Positions 10,113 to 20,598 of a stretch of DNA of 64,000 nt are shown in pieces. Position 1 is the stretch's first letter. Each line of letters starts with the position of its first letter. The DNA lies in the NCBI GenBank assembly GCA_021209875.1, contig JAGYVD010000008.1:867501-931500 (forward strand), read 5' to 3'. The notes beneath the pieces are model-generated. The model saw only the letters and a program-made list of their open reading frames with translations. It ran no database searches and had not been told where the DNA came from. Source of the stretch: Rosellinia necatrix. Its lineage: Eukaryota; Ascomycota; Sordariomycetes; Xylariales; Xylariaceae. The translations under genes and the position numbers were made by a program.

Positions 10113-10273
10113 TATGACGAGTCACATACGAAACAACAAACAACCAGTTAAAGAAACAACCAACCAGAAGAACTACTTATATAAGCTAAGTTCTAACGTG
10201 TAGTAGACACCTTGGAATTGTACCCTTTTGTGGGGTGTGTGGCATAGCGGTATAGCTTATACGTTTCGTTACA
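10113..10273 (-). mobile_element. Solo LTR, inverted relative to the gag element
   Basis: On the minus strand it reads TGTAACGAAACGTATAAGC... to ...GACTCGTCATA, matching the LTR at 5655-5822 across its length. It is flanked by GTCCC on both sides (read on minus: 10274-10278 and 10108-10112), a perfect 5-bp target duplication as made by LTR-retrotransposon integrase. No internal region remains, so it arose by LTR-LTR recombination after a separate insertion. Confidence 0.8.
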
Positions 10274-10278
10274 GGGAC

Positions 10279-10919
10279 ATCGGGATTCCTTTTGGGGCAC
10301 TAATCTGTTGGCGGTCTCCCGTTGCATAGGTTCAGCACACACGAATCGCGGGGGACGGGTATGCGTTGCTTGATTGGCCTTGGCGATGGATACTGACACA
10401 GTAACCGAGAATAGCTAGGTACAAACTCGGTCAAGTATGGCTGCACATGATACCACAGCGCGATGGTAGTAGGATGCAACGTGGCGGCACAAGGCCGAGC
10501 TGTAGGTATCAATTAGGCAAACATTCTCTGGGGACAACGCGAAAGTCTGATCGACTGCTTATGCAACAGAACATAATGCTGCCAATGCGGCGCCATTGAT
10601 GCCAGAGACGGAGATACTGTTGGGATAGTGCACTGTCACTCACTACCATACCACACATGTGCCATAGTATTAAACTCTTGCAGAGGTTGTGAAAAGAGGT
10701 TAGAGCCGAATTCGATCTGGAAGGATTCGCATCAAGTTGATCTATCACTTCTCACCGGCGGCCAATGGAGTCCTGTCGGGGACGGGCGCTGGGCAGCACC
10801 AGATGGCCTTGGTGATGACCTGAAACTTTCTCCGCATAGATACCGCGAACGTCGAAGCGCATGAATGCTGTAGACGCAGACCACCTAAAGTTTCTATTTC
10901 GGATTTATTCACCTTCGTG
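10279..10919. other. No recognisable feature
   Basis: Composition is normal and there is no homology I can identify on either strand. It lies between the solo LTR and the oxygenase pseudogene. Confidence 0.4.
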
Positions 10920-11270
10920 GTAATGGTATGTCCGGACTAATCTTCTTGCCCGGCCAAAACCAGGTCCATCATGCTAATCAAGGTGGACCAGTCAGCGACT
11001 CGGTCAGGTGATAGTGAGTCCAGCAAAGGGCAAGGATACTCACTAATAAGCAATTGTCGCCATGCCTATGAAGAAGAAGCATGCCGCTCTCTGGGGCCAC
11101 GACAAGTTCTTCTTGCGGTGACTTGCGATCGTTGGGGTAAAAGACAGTCTCCCCACCCAGAACTCCGTCTGCTGCTGAAGTCAAATACAACAAGGCTGTC
11201 CAGGTTGTTCTAGCGCGGATGCTTTCGGACCCGTCATCGGACGGGACATTGACCAGGTTATAATCATCAT
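10920..11270 (-). pseudogene. Broken 2-oxoglutarate/Fe(II) oxygenase (prolyl 4-hydroxylase-like) fragment
   Basis: The exon 11044-11270 (minus) encodes the C-terminal catalytic half of a fungal 2OG-Fe(II) dioxygenase: DDDYNLVN, then RTTWTALLYLTSAADG, then LGGETVFYP and SGMLLLHRHGDNCLL. It begins after a plausible 3' splice site (CATTAG) and ends at a good 5' site (GTGAGT, 11038-11043). After an intron of 70 nt (10974-11043) the sequence resumes with a family-like HDG for HEG, but then needs a frameshift to reach the expected GEKWVIRSD-like ending; bases appear deleted near 10940-10960. The upstream half, with the first iron-binding His and Asp, is not found before the repeat at 11401. I call it a decayed remnant. 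An assembly error is possible but less likely beside so many dead elements. Confidence 0.55.
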
Positions 11271-11398
11271 CTAATGCCCAAGTATTATGTAGTTAGCTAA
11301 TCCAGCGCGTCAACCAAGCCCTCGGTCATACACTACTCGGCCTATGGATCTACCAACGACAGACCTAGTACACATGTATAGGGACGGCAGCGGTACTT

Positions 11399-11400
<2 letters not shown>

Positions 11401-11439
<39 letters not shown>

Positions 11440-11440
11440 C
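11401..11440. repeat. (CAA)n / (GTT)n microsatellite
   Basis: About 13 perfect CAA units lie 10 bp past the stop codon of the RGS gene. Confidence 0.95.
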
Positions 11441-11448
11441 GAGAGACA

Positions 11449-12917
11449 TTAGAAGGACCCGCCGGTGGGCACAGCGACAAAGATGGCCGTGAGTACGCCG
11501 GTGCCCAGCAGCGCGGCCAACATGGACTGCCGAAAGATAGTATCCTGAATCTGGCGTAGCGCGGGCTCCTGGATCCAGACTTCACGGTCGAAGACCCTGC
11601 GCACGTACGGGCGACGCTTATACTTGACTACCCACGGCTCATCCTCGTAGCTGTTCGACGGCGAGGAGGAGGAGCCGAATGGGTCGGAGTAGCCGCGCTT
11701 ACACACACCCTCGCCCTCGCCTTTGCCCTCGCCGCCATCGTCGTCATCGCCGGCCTCGTCGTCCCCGTCCTCGGCAAATAGCTCCCACGGCCGCACGGGG
11801 CGGTGGTGCCGGCCGTGCAGGACGACGCACATGCCCTTGCCGGCGGCGATGAGGGTCGCGATGCCGAAGTCCACAGCCGCGGGCTGCGCCGTAGCCGCGG
11901 GCAAGCTACATCGGTTGCCTGGCGATCGTTCATCAGCGAGCGGCCCGTCGCCGCCATCGAGAGGACGAGCAGGGCCGTCTCGGCGGCCAGGCCAGCAGGT
12001 GGGCGGCGCCGAGGCGCGCGCAACGCACGGCGCAGGGTTTGCGGATGCCCAGCGCAGGAAGTGGTCCGCCGGCGCGTGGTGGTCTCGGCGCCGGCCGCGG
12101 CGAGCCGGGTGCTGGTAAAGCGAGGCCCGCAGCGCCGCCGCCCGCTCCCGCGCCGAGAGGTTCAGCTGCCGCGGCGACCCGTCCGCCACGTACGTCGCGA
12201 CCACGCGGGCGATCTCTGCGCGGAACGGCTGGATCGTGACTAGAGCGCCCGAGGGAGGGAGATGTGAGCCGTGATGTAGAACGGATGACGGGGCTCTTAC
12301 AGGGTTGTTTAGCGCCGGTCGCAGTAAAGGCATCCGCGGCTTGTCTGCTGTTGATCGTCGTCTGAGATCCGGAAAACGAGCTGTTGTCTCCGGCTGAGGA
12401 CCTAGGTGGCGTGGAGAAGGGGTCCCTACTTTCCACGTGGACCTCGCGCGTCTTCTCGAAGTCGGTTCCTTTGAAGATGTCTATGGCTGCGGGTAGGCCC
12501 TTCTTGGCCTGCCTGGCGGCGTCCTTCTGGATCCTGGCGACTGTGTCCTCTTCCATCTCTTGCGTCCATTCCGGAGCCAGAGCCAGCTCCGAGGCTGGCG
12601 CAGCGCTGAAGCGCTTGACATAGCCGCGGTACCAGAGAAAAAACTGCAAGTTCTCGGCAGCGTGTTCGATGTAGACGAGGTAGTTCATGAAGTCTCGGAC
12701 CGTGCAAGGCTTCATAACATGATCAGCGGTTAGGTACATACAAACTATACTCACGGTAACGTACAGGGCATGTTCCGCCGTTCACGATCTTATCGAACGT
12801 GAGCGCGTCGGGGATGCCTAGAGAGGGGCCGGATCGGCCAGACTCCAAGGAGGCATTGCTCCTCTCCTCAAGCTCTCCGTTCCTGGTTTTCCGTTTGAAA
12901 TCTTCCCTTGTCGACAT
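11449..12917 (-). CDS. RGS-domain membrane protein (regulator of G-protein signalling)
   Basis: It is predicted to speed GTP hydrolysis on G-alpha subunits and so damp G-protein signalling at a membrane. Exons are 12765-12917, 12301-12709 and 11449-12239, with introns of 55 and 61 nt in correct phase, giving about 450 residues. The RGS domain starts near residue 37 (PDALTFDKIVNGGTCP), continues across intron 1 (PCTVRDFMNYLVYIEHAAEN, FFLWYRGYVKRF) and across intron 2 (FTIQPFRAEIARVVATYV). The C-terminal part has hydrophobic segments and a conserved tail (VFDREVWIQEPALRQIQDTI, then MLAALLGTGVLTAIFVAV). Between about residues 235 and 320 the frame is Arg/Pro/Ala-rich and poor in expected membrane segments. 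A hydrophobic string (LAAETALLVLSMAA) sits in another frame near 11950-12000, so one or two indels, or an unrecognised intron, are likely there. The gene may therefore be decaying or contain an assembly error. Confidence 0.75.
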
Positions 12918-14599
12918 AAGCAGGTCGTCGATAGTTCAGCGGTAATAGCCTCATGGCGGAAGAAACAGCGAGCTCGAGAGGATGTCAAGACAAGAGGTCG
13001 ACCTAACGACTACCAACACATTAAACGATCGCGGAATGTGTTGATGGAAAGAATGCAAAGTATAGATCGAGTCTTGACTACACGTAATCGCAAAGGGCAA
13101 AAGGAATGCCTGGCTGCTAGAAACGAAGGACGATTCGATGAGCATACTACCTACGATGATTAAGAACTCAGGGAGATGTTTAATAGAAAATTTTATATGA
13201 GTCTAGTCAAATAGCAGGGCTTGGCTATGGCTTTGTGTCCAGTGAGAAGCGTATCTCAACCAAGCTCATAGGCTACTCGTAGACCATCATTGCCAGCTAA
13301 TCCTTCGTTTCTTCAACTTGTCACACGCCAGGCGCCTTCATCCAGGTAGATGTTCTAGTGCGAAGGGCGAGGGTCAAAAAAGGTAGAGCTGATGTGAAGC
13401 TACTATCGCGGTCGAGATCCAACCTCCCTAGACAGCGGCGCTGGAGGGCTGATTTCCCGCAAAGCCCGAGACAAAGTCCTGGCCCAATAGCACATCCGTA
13501 AGCGTACTGCTTCGAGAAGACACACGCCCACGCTACCGGTGGCAGGCCAAAAAAGCAAATGCGAAGAGGGCCAAGAATGCGACGGCAGAACGGGCACCTG
13601 CTGAGGGGAAACACCTGTGCTCATCCTGTCGAGGAAAAACACGGTGCAGACACGCGAAGATGAAGCCGACGGGTTGCCTCTACCATACCCTAGCTATATG
13701 TGGCGTCTGGCGTAGCCATGGAAAAGGCTCAGGGAAGACTTACGTGCGTAGTCTTCTATTATTATGCACTATTCAATACGAACGGTGGTATCGAGCTATC
13801 GACTTGGATATCCTAGTATTTTCTTCCGGATGATTGTGGCCGAAGGGATACACTTGCTGGCTGGATTCAGGTTTGAGGTACCGGGATGTGATGGCTGTGG
13901 ACCGTTTCTCGCTACAAGTAGTCAATCAACGGTAGCGCCTCTCTCCTCAGGGACGGTTTTACCCAGACGACGCCACCAACGGAACGCAAGTCACCATCAT
14001 GCCCCCGGCAGTACACAGTCATTTATTCCTTCCCACGTGTAGCCAACCTATATGAAACGTCAATGTCTCTTATGAGCCATCATTTTAAGATCAGAGACAA
14101 TTGATTTTACTGTAAGGGGCTGATGATGAAATTCTCTCCGGTAGAGCTGAATAATCCGTCCAACCCCCCCCCCCCCCTTCTCTAGACTGTTCCACGAGAC
14201 GGCCGCGTCGAGATCAGCTACGCCTGGGGGACCCTAATTGGATCTTCTTTTCCAATTGCTATTTCCTTAGACCTAACCCAGCACCTAACCTGGCACCTAA
14301 CGTAGCGCCTAACCCAGCGCAATGATTCTCGGGGACATTACGCAAAAGCAAGTCGACTCCACACTGAAATTCTTTTTGCATTGCACACGCATTATGGTTC
14401 GTCGAGAGGTCAAGCAGAGAGCGGCGAGACGGTAGTATTTCAGAAACGACGAGGCATCCATCAGACTCGGAACATATCCCTCTTTGCTTCTTCATCTTCT
14501 CCATTTTTCTTTTCCCCCCTTTACGAATAACTATGAGGTAACATGAACCCCTCCCTCCTCCCTCCTCGCTCCCTTCCCCGGGGGAACACATTGACCCGC
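12918..14599. other. Intergenic region, no gene recognised
   Basis: Several open frames of 80-100 codons occur on both strands (for example 13321-13642), but none shows a domain, codon pattern or splice structure I trust. A C14 tract lies at 14164-14177. Confidence 0.4.
14275..14325. repeat. Short CCTAAC-like tandem repeat
   Basis: CCTAACCCAGCA, CCTAACCTGGCA, CCTAACGTAGCG and CCTAACCCAGCG follow each other with a 12-bp period. The units resemble the CCCTAA telomere motif only in part. Confidence 0.7.
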
Positions 14600-15235
14600 T
14601 CACCAATGCTTCTCCGCGATATCGACGTCGTTGACGTCGACGCCGTCGCGGAACCAGCGGTCCGCCTCGGCGATGCGGACGTCGTTGGCGCTCATCTGGC
14701 GCTTGCGCATGAGGCCGTCGGGGGCGAAGGTCCAGTCCTCGAGCCCGTACGTGCGCCACCACTGCCCCTTCCCCTGCCCTCGCTTCCCGGCCGCGTTATC
14801 GTCGTCGTAGTCGTCGCCGTCGTACCACTCGTACCAGAATTGCACCGCCACGCGGTCGCCATCGAACGCGAACAGCTCCTTGCGCAGCCGGTACCCGCGC
14901 TCGCGCGCCCACTTGGCCGTCAGGAACACCTCGATCTCCGCCCGCCCCTGGAGGAACGTGTCCCGGTTGCGCCAGATTGAGTCCGCCGTGTACGCGAGCT
15001 TGACCTTCGACGGGTCCCTGGCAAGAGTTTTTTATTTTCATTCCGTGTTAGTTACCTAGTCTCAGGGTTCTAACCCCCTCCCCCGATAGCGAAAGGGGGT
15101 TTTTATCTTGTTTTATCTTTTTCTTACGTACTTGGTGTTCCAGGCATCTTGCGCGGCTTTCACTTTCATCCGGGCTGTCTCGGCTGTGAATGGCGGGTAA
15201 GGGGGCCTTCCCTCGTTTGTGGTCTCGGTAGCCAT
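14600..15235 (-). CDS. DUF1348 / SnoaL-like (NTF2-fold) protein
   Basis: Exons 15132-15235 and 14600-15017 are joined across a 114-nt intron (GTACGT...CAG) and give 173 residues, the usual size for this family. The start MATETTNEGRPP is followed by the hallmark FTAETARMKVKAAQDAWNT, then AYTADSIWRNRDTFLQG, FLTAKWARERGYRLRKELFA, VAVQFWYEWYDGD and WRTYGLEDWTF. The C-terminal ANDVRIAEADRWF is also typical. The fold is a cone-shaped alpha+beta barrel seen in small enzymes and binding proteins, but the cellular role of DUF1348 proteins is not established. A ten-residue Asp/Gly/Lys-rich stretch (about residues 103-116) enlarges the loop between two strands. The residue run is otherwise intact. Confidence 0.85.
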
Positions 15236-16589
15236 CTGTGAGGGGCACGGTTGCAGTGGGCAGAATGCCAGATTATAAAATGCAAGTTTCAAGCTTGACG
15301 TCGTGGGAAGAGTTGTAGATGGCAAGTAGAGCCAAGGTTCCCCAACGATCTTGTATCAGAGATTGAAGCGGGGTAAACGAGGCCAAAGCTCATTGTATAT
15401 ATTACCTGGCTTTTTAGTGTAGGTATGCCATTAGCAATGACTTAGACTGTATGATATAGTTAGTTATATGATATAACTATATGATATATATGTGCATGTG
15501 TACGTGTGTCCATGTGTGTCCGTGTGTCTGTAATTCTCAATGCACCTCTGCGGCCTCGCAGGTCCCCAACATACCGTGATCCCGACGGCTCTGTTGGGAG
15601 ATCGGCTTCCGCGAAGCTGTCCCGGGGGTGGCGGGATCGGGAAATGGAAATGACGGCATTTGCTCGGCCTACCTCGGGGCTTATCCATGTCGGCCCGGGG
15701 TTTGACTTTTGCGAGAAACAATGCTTTTTATGCTTCTATATTTCCGCGGAGTATTACGTGTACTTATCATATATCTATATTCCCTCTCTCGCCGTGGACG
15801 AAGTGCCATAAATACAGTCATGTTGATTCCACCTGAGGACTGAGGGTCGAGGGCCGCAGGGGAAAGTGCTTGCTTGCCAACCCCTGCGGTTTCTATTACA
15901 AGATTGACTTCTGTTTCTGCACCAAATATGACAAACTACCTACACAACTACCTACACAGGATATTGTTGGCTTATGTCATTGGCTGCACGGGCCCTACGG
16001 GCCCACAGCAATTGACTAGGCCCAGTTTGGCTGGTAAGCGGTCGCTTTGTTAGGCTTTAAAGGGCCATTCATATGGTTAACTAGGTGATACGACATTTGA
16101 CAGATATTATGGTATATAGACGCAGAGCGGCCAGGTAACATGAGGAACTTAAGCACATTTTAGTTGTAGAAGGAGGATGATGCTCTATTATTCTACTTCA
16201 AGTTCTCCAGCTAAGTTTTAAGGTCTCGGCTGTTCCGGTTTAGTTCTAGGTAGGCATGTTTTAATGCAGTGAGCTAGGCTTGGCGCACTTGCCTCTTTTT
16301 CTCGGGCTCGGCTCGACCAGGTAACTAGCAGTCAGGTGGCTGTGAAATGACCCGGTGTACTTTTATGCATTATTTATGCAGAAGGAAATGGACCTCAAAA
16401 CGGATCCAGCTCTTACATACAGCACCAGAGACGGCCTAATGGAGCCTAGGCTCAAAGGGTGGGACAACAAAGATAAAGCTCTATTGTTAGTGCATGCACT
16501 TATCGGTGTCAACCGTGCATCGAACGCGCCTCACCAACTTTCCCTCCTCATCATCATCGCCAAATGCGCCATCTTGTCGCAATGCTGTG
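15236..16589. other. Intergenic region with a hairpin
   Basis: No gene is recognised. A TG-rich stretch lies at 15491-15531. A perfect 9-bp stem (CCGCAGGGG at 15854-15862, CCCCTGCGG at 15881-15889, 18-nt loop) is followed by GGGCCC-containing inverted sequence near 15989-16003, perhaps an old transposon end. Confidence 0.4.
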
Positions 16590-18946
16590 ATGGACCAACA
16601 CCAGCTTGGTATTATTCAGGCCCACCCTCTTGGTGCGCACCTCGACCCAAGCCGTACATCACTAAACGCGATTGTTCAGGATCCTGTCGAACTTGATACA
16701 GCCAACCGTCAAGGCAAGTGTAAGCCACCATTCCCCATCGACTTGTTCTAATCAATCACCTAGATCTCCAACCCATCGTACTTGTGCTTTTTTCTACATT
16801 CCTTAACCACCCAGCTTCCCGCTATCTGCCTTCCCAAACAGGCCGTGGCCATCTTCTTCAAGATATTTCCAAGCTTATTCTAGCACTCGCTTCTAATACT
16901 GTCCACACGAACCGAATCAAACCTCTTTTACATACCGTCCTTGTCTGCCGACCCGATGTTGAAATATGGGAACAAGTCTATTACGCTGTCACCGAATCTA
17001 CCCCTCCGCGAAAACCCATCTCTTCTATTCAACAGACACCATGGCACCTCACTACAAGCAGTGTCGTGAATTCTTCGGAGAAGCGCGATCAGATGGACAA
17101 GTTGTTAAGTGATGAGCTCGGTGTTATGTACGTCGATGTTCCGAATTTCTACGAAGCCTTTTGGGGTGGCATCCCACGGCTCGAGACGGCGTCCGAAGAC
17201 ATTTTCCAGAAGTGCACGCAAGGAATACAACCCCTCTTTCAAGAAGGCTGGACGACATGGCCAGAAGATGCCAAGCAAGAAAGAGTTCTTGCTTGGCTTG
17301 CTGACATTATCGAACGCTTGCTGCAATGGGCAGAAGAGTACAGGCCAACAGCAACCCGGAGACCATTGGCGCAGCCCGACACACCACTCGAAGGCTCGGT
17401 CGCGAAGCGTAAGCTGGACATTGGGCTTGTGGACGACCCGAAGGCCGATAAAGCCGGAAAGTACCATTGGTCGCATATCCTAGTACCTGGCGAGCTGAAG
17501 AGCAACCCGAACGACGATACAGCATCTAAGGCCCACCTCAATATAGCAAGATGTGTGAGGGAGGTCTTTACTGCCCAACCCACACGGCGCTTTGTTCTGG
17601 CCTTTACCCTGTGCGGTGATTGGATGCGGCTTTGGGAATTCGATCGGCTTGGAGGCATTGCATCGGAAAAGTTTAACATTAACAAGGACGGACAGCATTT
17701 CATATCGACGATTCTCGGTTTCTTTTGGATGGACGATGAGGCCCTTGGATTTGACCCTACAATCATCAAATCGGAACATCAGCAATATATCGAGATCCAA
17801 CAAGACACAAAAGCAGGGCGTCTTATTCTAGACAAAGTTATCAGGTCGGCGCACAGCATAGTAGGCCGTGCGACCATCTGCTGGAAAGCATACTTAGAAG
17901 GAGACAAGTCTAAGCCGTTTGTTATCAAGGATTCATGGCAATTCCCGGAACGCGATGAGGAAGGCGAGCTGCTGCTGCAAACGACACGCCAAAAGGTAAC
18001 AAACGTGGCGCGGCATTACTACCACGAGACAGTACGCATACAGGCAAAAGATGACGATATTTGGGGCAATGTCCGTAGAGGTCTAGATATCACAAAAGCA
18101 AGCAACTATCGAACTAGGCACGCACGTAACTTGCAGGCCTTAACCGTAGAAGCTATATCGCGTAATAGCTCTACCGGCTCGAAACGATCATCCAGTCAGA
18201 CCGGTGCCCTTCTCCCACTCGGTAAGCGGCCTCGTTCGGGTTCCGCATCTCCAAGAAAACACGATAACGAACCCCTTCCTAATCGAATACACCGACGCAT
18301 TGTTCTCTGCGACTACGGGGAGCCCATCTACAAGGCAAGTTCCCGAGCTGCGTTACTTGCTGCCTTAGAAGGATGTGTAATAGGACATGAGTCTCTTCTT
18401 AAGGCTGGCTTCCTTCACAGAGATATCTCGATCAATAATCTTATGATAAACGAGGGCAATACGGAGTCTGGTTTATCTTCGTTTTTGATTGACCTAGACC
18501 TTGCAATTGAGGTTAATCGAATAGAATCATCAGGTGCAAAAGGAATCACTGGGACAAGAGCCTTTATGGCAATCGGTATCCTTATGGGTGAGGATCACAC
18601 CTTTATGGATGATGTCGAGTCGTTCTTTTGGGTTTTGTTTTGGATTTGCATTCATTACAACGGTTGTGGCCAAGGACGAATAATTTCTGAGTTTAACGAA
18701 TGGAATGATGCAGGTACTGAGAAACTAGCGAGCCTCAAGAAGGGGACGATCTCTGACGAAGGGGATTTCGTTCGCATTGCGGAAAGAAATTTCGCATCGT
18801 ACTACCGGCCCCTAATCCCTTGGGTTAACAAGCTGCGAAGGGTAGTGTTTCCTAACGGCAGAAGATGGCAACAAGCAGATGACAAGCTATATTTACAGAT
18901 GAGGCAAATCCTTAATGACGCCCAGAACGATCCACAAGTCCAGTAA
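16590..18946 (+). CDS. FunK1-type protein kinase
   Basis: This is a member of the fungus-specific FunK1 protein kinase family, expanded in many filamentous fungi; substrates are unknown. Exon 1 (16590-16713) encodes MDQHQLGIIQAHPLGAHLDP and RTSLNAIVQDPVELDTANRQ. Exon 2 (16764-18946) starts DLQPIVLVLFSTFLNHPASR. Together they give 768 residues. The kinase region carries the catalytic loop GFLHRDISINNLMI (about residue 590) and a metal-binding segment LIDLDLAIEV where canonical kinases have DFG; DLD is usual in FunK1. It continues to FMDDVESFFWVLFWICIHYN. The 50-nt intron must begin with GC (CAAG/GCAAGT) and end TAG: a GT site 5 bp downstream breaks the frame. A Ser/Arg-rich linker with a possible nuclear localisation signal lies near residues 495-530. 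No frameshift is seen. Confidence 0.88.
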
Positions 18947-19624
18947 TAGCAGATTAACAAACAAATCCCCTTTTATAATATCAAGCAGCTGAAAACCTTA
19001 TTAAACAAATGTCGCGGAGGAACAGATGAATCGGATGGGAACAGTGGAATTAGAGCCGAGCGATCAGTGCAGGCAAGTCAATTCGAGCTTATTATAGTGA
19101 TCTACCTAATTAAGTTGTAATGCATAGAAATGATCGGACTGGCCAGCTTATATATACAGCCTCAAGGGCTTGTACTCAAGGCCTTGGAATTATACCCAAT
19201 TCAACTAATAATTCTCTCGGCGTCTCAAGGTCCATGACTTCTCTCTCCTTTCAGTCGGGGAGACAGTGGTCCTTGTGACCTAGGCTTCCTCCAATAGCCT
19301 TTGTCTCCAGCTCCTTCGTAGCCAACAGGGCTTTGGCGGTCTTATCAACACTCCAACACATCAATAAAGCTGCTGGCCATATTGTACGGGTTATTGCAAA
19401 TACAGAAAAGATGGATACCGGCCTTGCCCTTGCAATAACCCGTTTCGTAAAGGGGTCTAATTCTCAACGCTACAGAATTACTCCAAACCAGAACTGACCT
19501 CCCAAGAACCCAATTAGCTGAGAGGCTTTCTAAAGCCCGCTGGGCTGCTAAGAATACACCACTGAAGTTAGGGGATGTCCTAGAATCCTGAAGCTTGGTC
19601 AACACCTAAGCCGAATGAGGGAGC
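18947..19624. other. Intergenic region, no gene recognised
   Basis: The AT-rich 3' flank of the kinase is followed by ordinary sequence. A minus-strand open frame of 86 codons at 19345-19605 shows no convincing similarity. Confidence 0.4.
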
Positions 19625-20598
19625 TTACTTCACATCCGTCATCCCCTCGTCCCGTATCATCTCGTATAGCACTCTTGCTACATCGACACAATGCTTGTCC
19701 GACACCTCCCAGAGCGTTCCCACAACATGCCGAAACCCCGCGAGTTGAAAGGCATTGACAATGTTGATACCCTCGTCGGTGAGTTTTGCCACCTCATTAG
19801 CTCCTGTCAAACATGCCGAGAGAAAACCGAGGAATGGCGGGTTCTCTTCGTTGACCGTGCCTCTGACATGTTCCGCCACTGCCTTCCACTCGTCCCGATC
19901 GACATATGGGCGACCGGCTAGGATCCCGAGGTCGATCCTGATACATTCAGGAATAGTCTGTCCTGTTGGTAACTCAGGATAAAAGTAGAACTCAAGTCTA
20001 ATGAAATGAACCATGGCCGTGGTGACCGGTGCCGCGCATGTGATCAGGTGAGTGCGTGGCGCACGTTGCCAGTTACGCAAGAACTCCATGAAGTATTCAG
20101 CTTCCTCGGGATGACGACTGGAACGATCTCGGTTGTAGGAGACCAAATTATCCATCCCACAGGACGCTAAATACTTGTTAACCTTTACAAGAGTTTTATA
20201 ATTGTGGTCTTTGCTCGTCAAGAAGTTGCCTCCCTCATGCGAATTCTTAGGCATTTGAACAGTGTTGGTAAATTCTTTAGGAACAAAAAGCTTCGAGCTC
20301 GTTTCATGAAGGCCGAACCGCTTGGCGATTGTCGTCCACATTGCTTCCGTTTCTCCACTTGTCGAACTCGCTCGACCTGCACTTCAACCTCCCTCTCCTG
20401 TTCTACCTCCTCTAGCGCACCTGCTTGGATCCTAAGGCCACTCTTAAGGCCTATCACAGGCTTTTCTGCAACAGGGCCGTTGAGCCGTTGCAACGTTTTA
20501 CGTTCTGTTTGCTTGATAACGCGGAGGAGCTTCTGGCGCTTGGATAGTTTTGACATAAAGTTCCTACAATGCCAAACTTGTTCCAGCAGCCACTGCAT
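19625..20598 (-). pseudogene. Broken chimera: DUF3638-type C-terminus joined to a CHAT-domain C-terminus
   Basis: Reading leftwards, a first frame (from MSKLSKRQK at about 20556) gives GLKSGLRIQAGALEEVEQER and EVEVQVERVRQVEK, typical of the acidic/basic linker in large fungal DUF3638/DUF6606 proteins. A +1 shift near 20341 leads into a second frame with KLFVPKEFTNTV, HPEEAEYFMEFLR, HLITCAAPVTTAMVHF and IRIDLGILAGRPYVDRDEW, still DUF3638-like. After VNEENPP the text changes abruptly to FLSACLTGANEVAKLTDEGI and NAFQLAGFRHVVGTLWEVSD, the C-terminal half of a CHAT (caspase-like) protease domain, ending at 19625. The CHAT catalytic Cys (SAC) is present but the half with the catalytic His is missing. 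A frameshift, no promoter-proximal domains and a truncated protease argue for a pseudogene, although the last 239 codons are open and could be expressed. Confidence 0.6.

Noticed and set aside
13321..13642. Two overlapping Cys/Leu-rich frames, minus strand
   Set aside because: Overlap each other in different frames, with no recognisable motif.
14275..14325. CCTAAC repeats as an internal telomere
   Set aside because: Only four 12-bp units with half of each unit unlike the CCCTAA motif.
15854..15889. Hairpin as a transcription terminator
   Set aside because: Rho-independent terminators do not apply to nuclear Pol II genes; more likely a transposon end or chance.
19345..19605. Possible reverse-transcriptase fragment
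   Set aside because: Vague likeness to LINE C-terminal text; no catalytic motif, too short to support.
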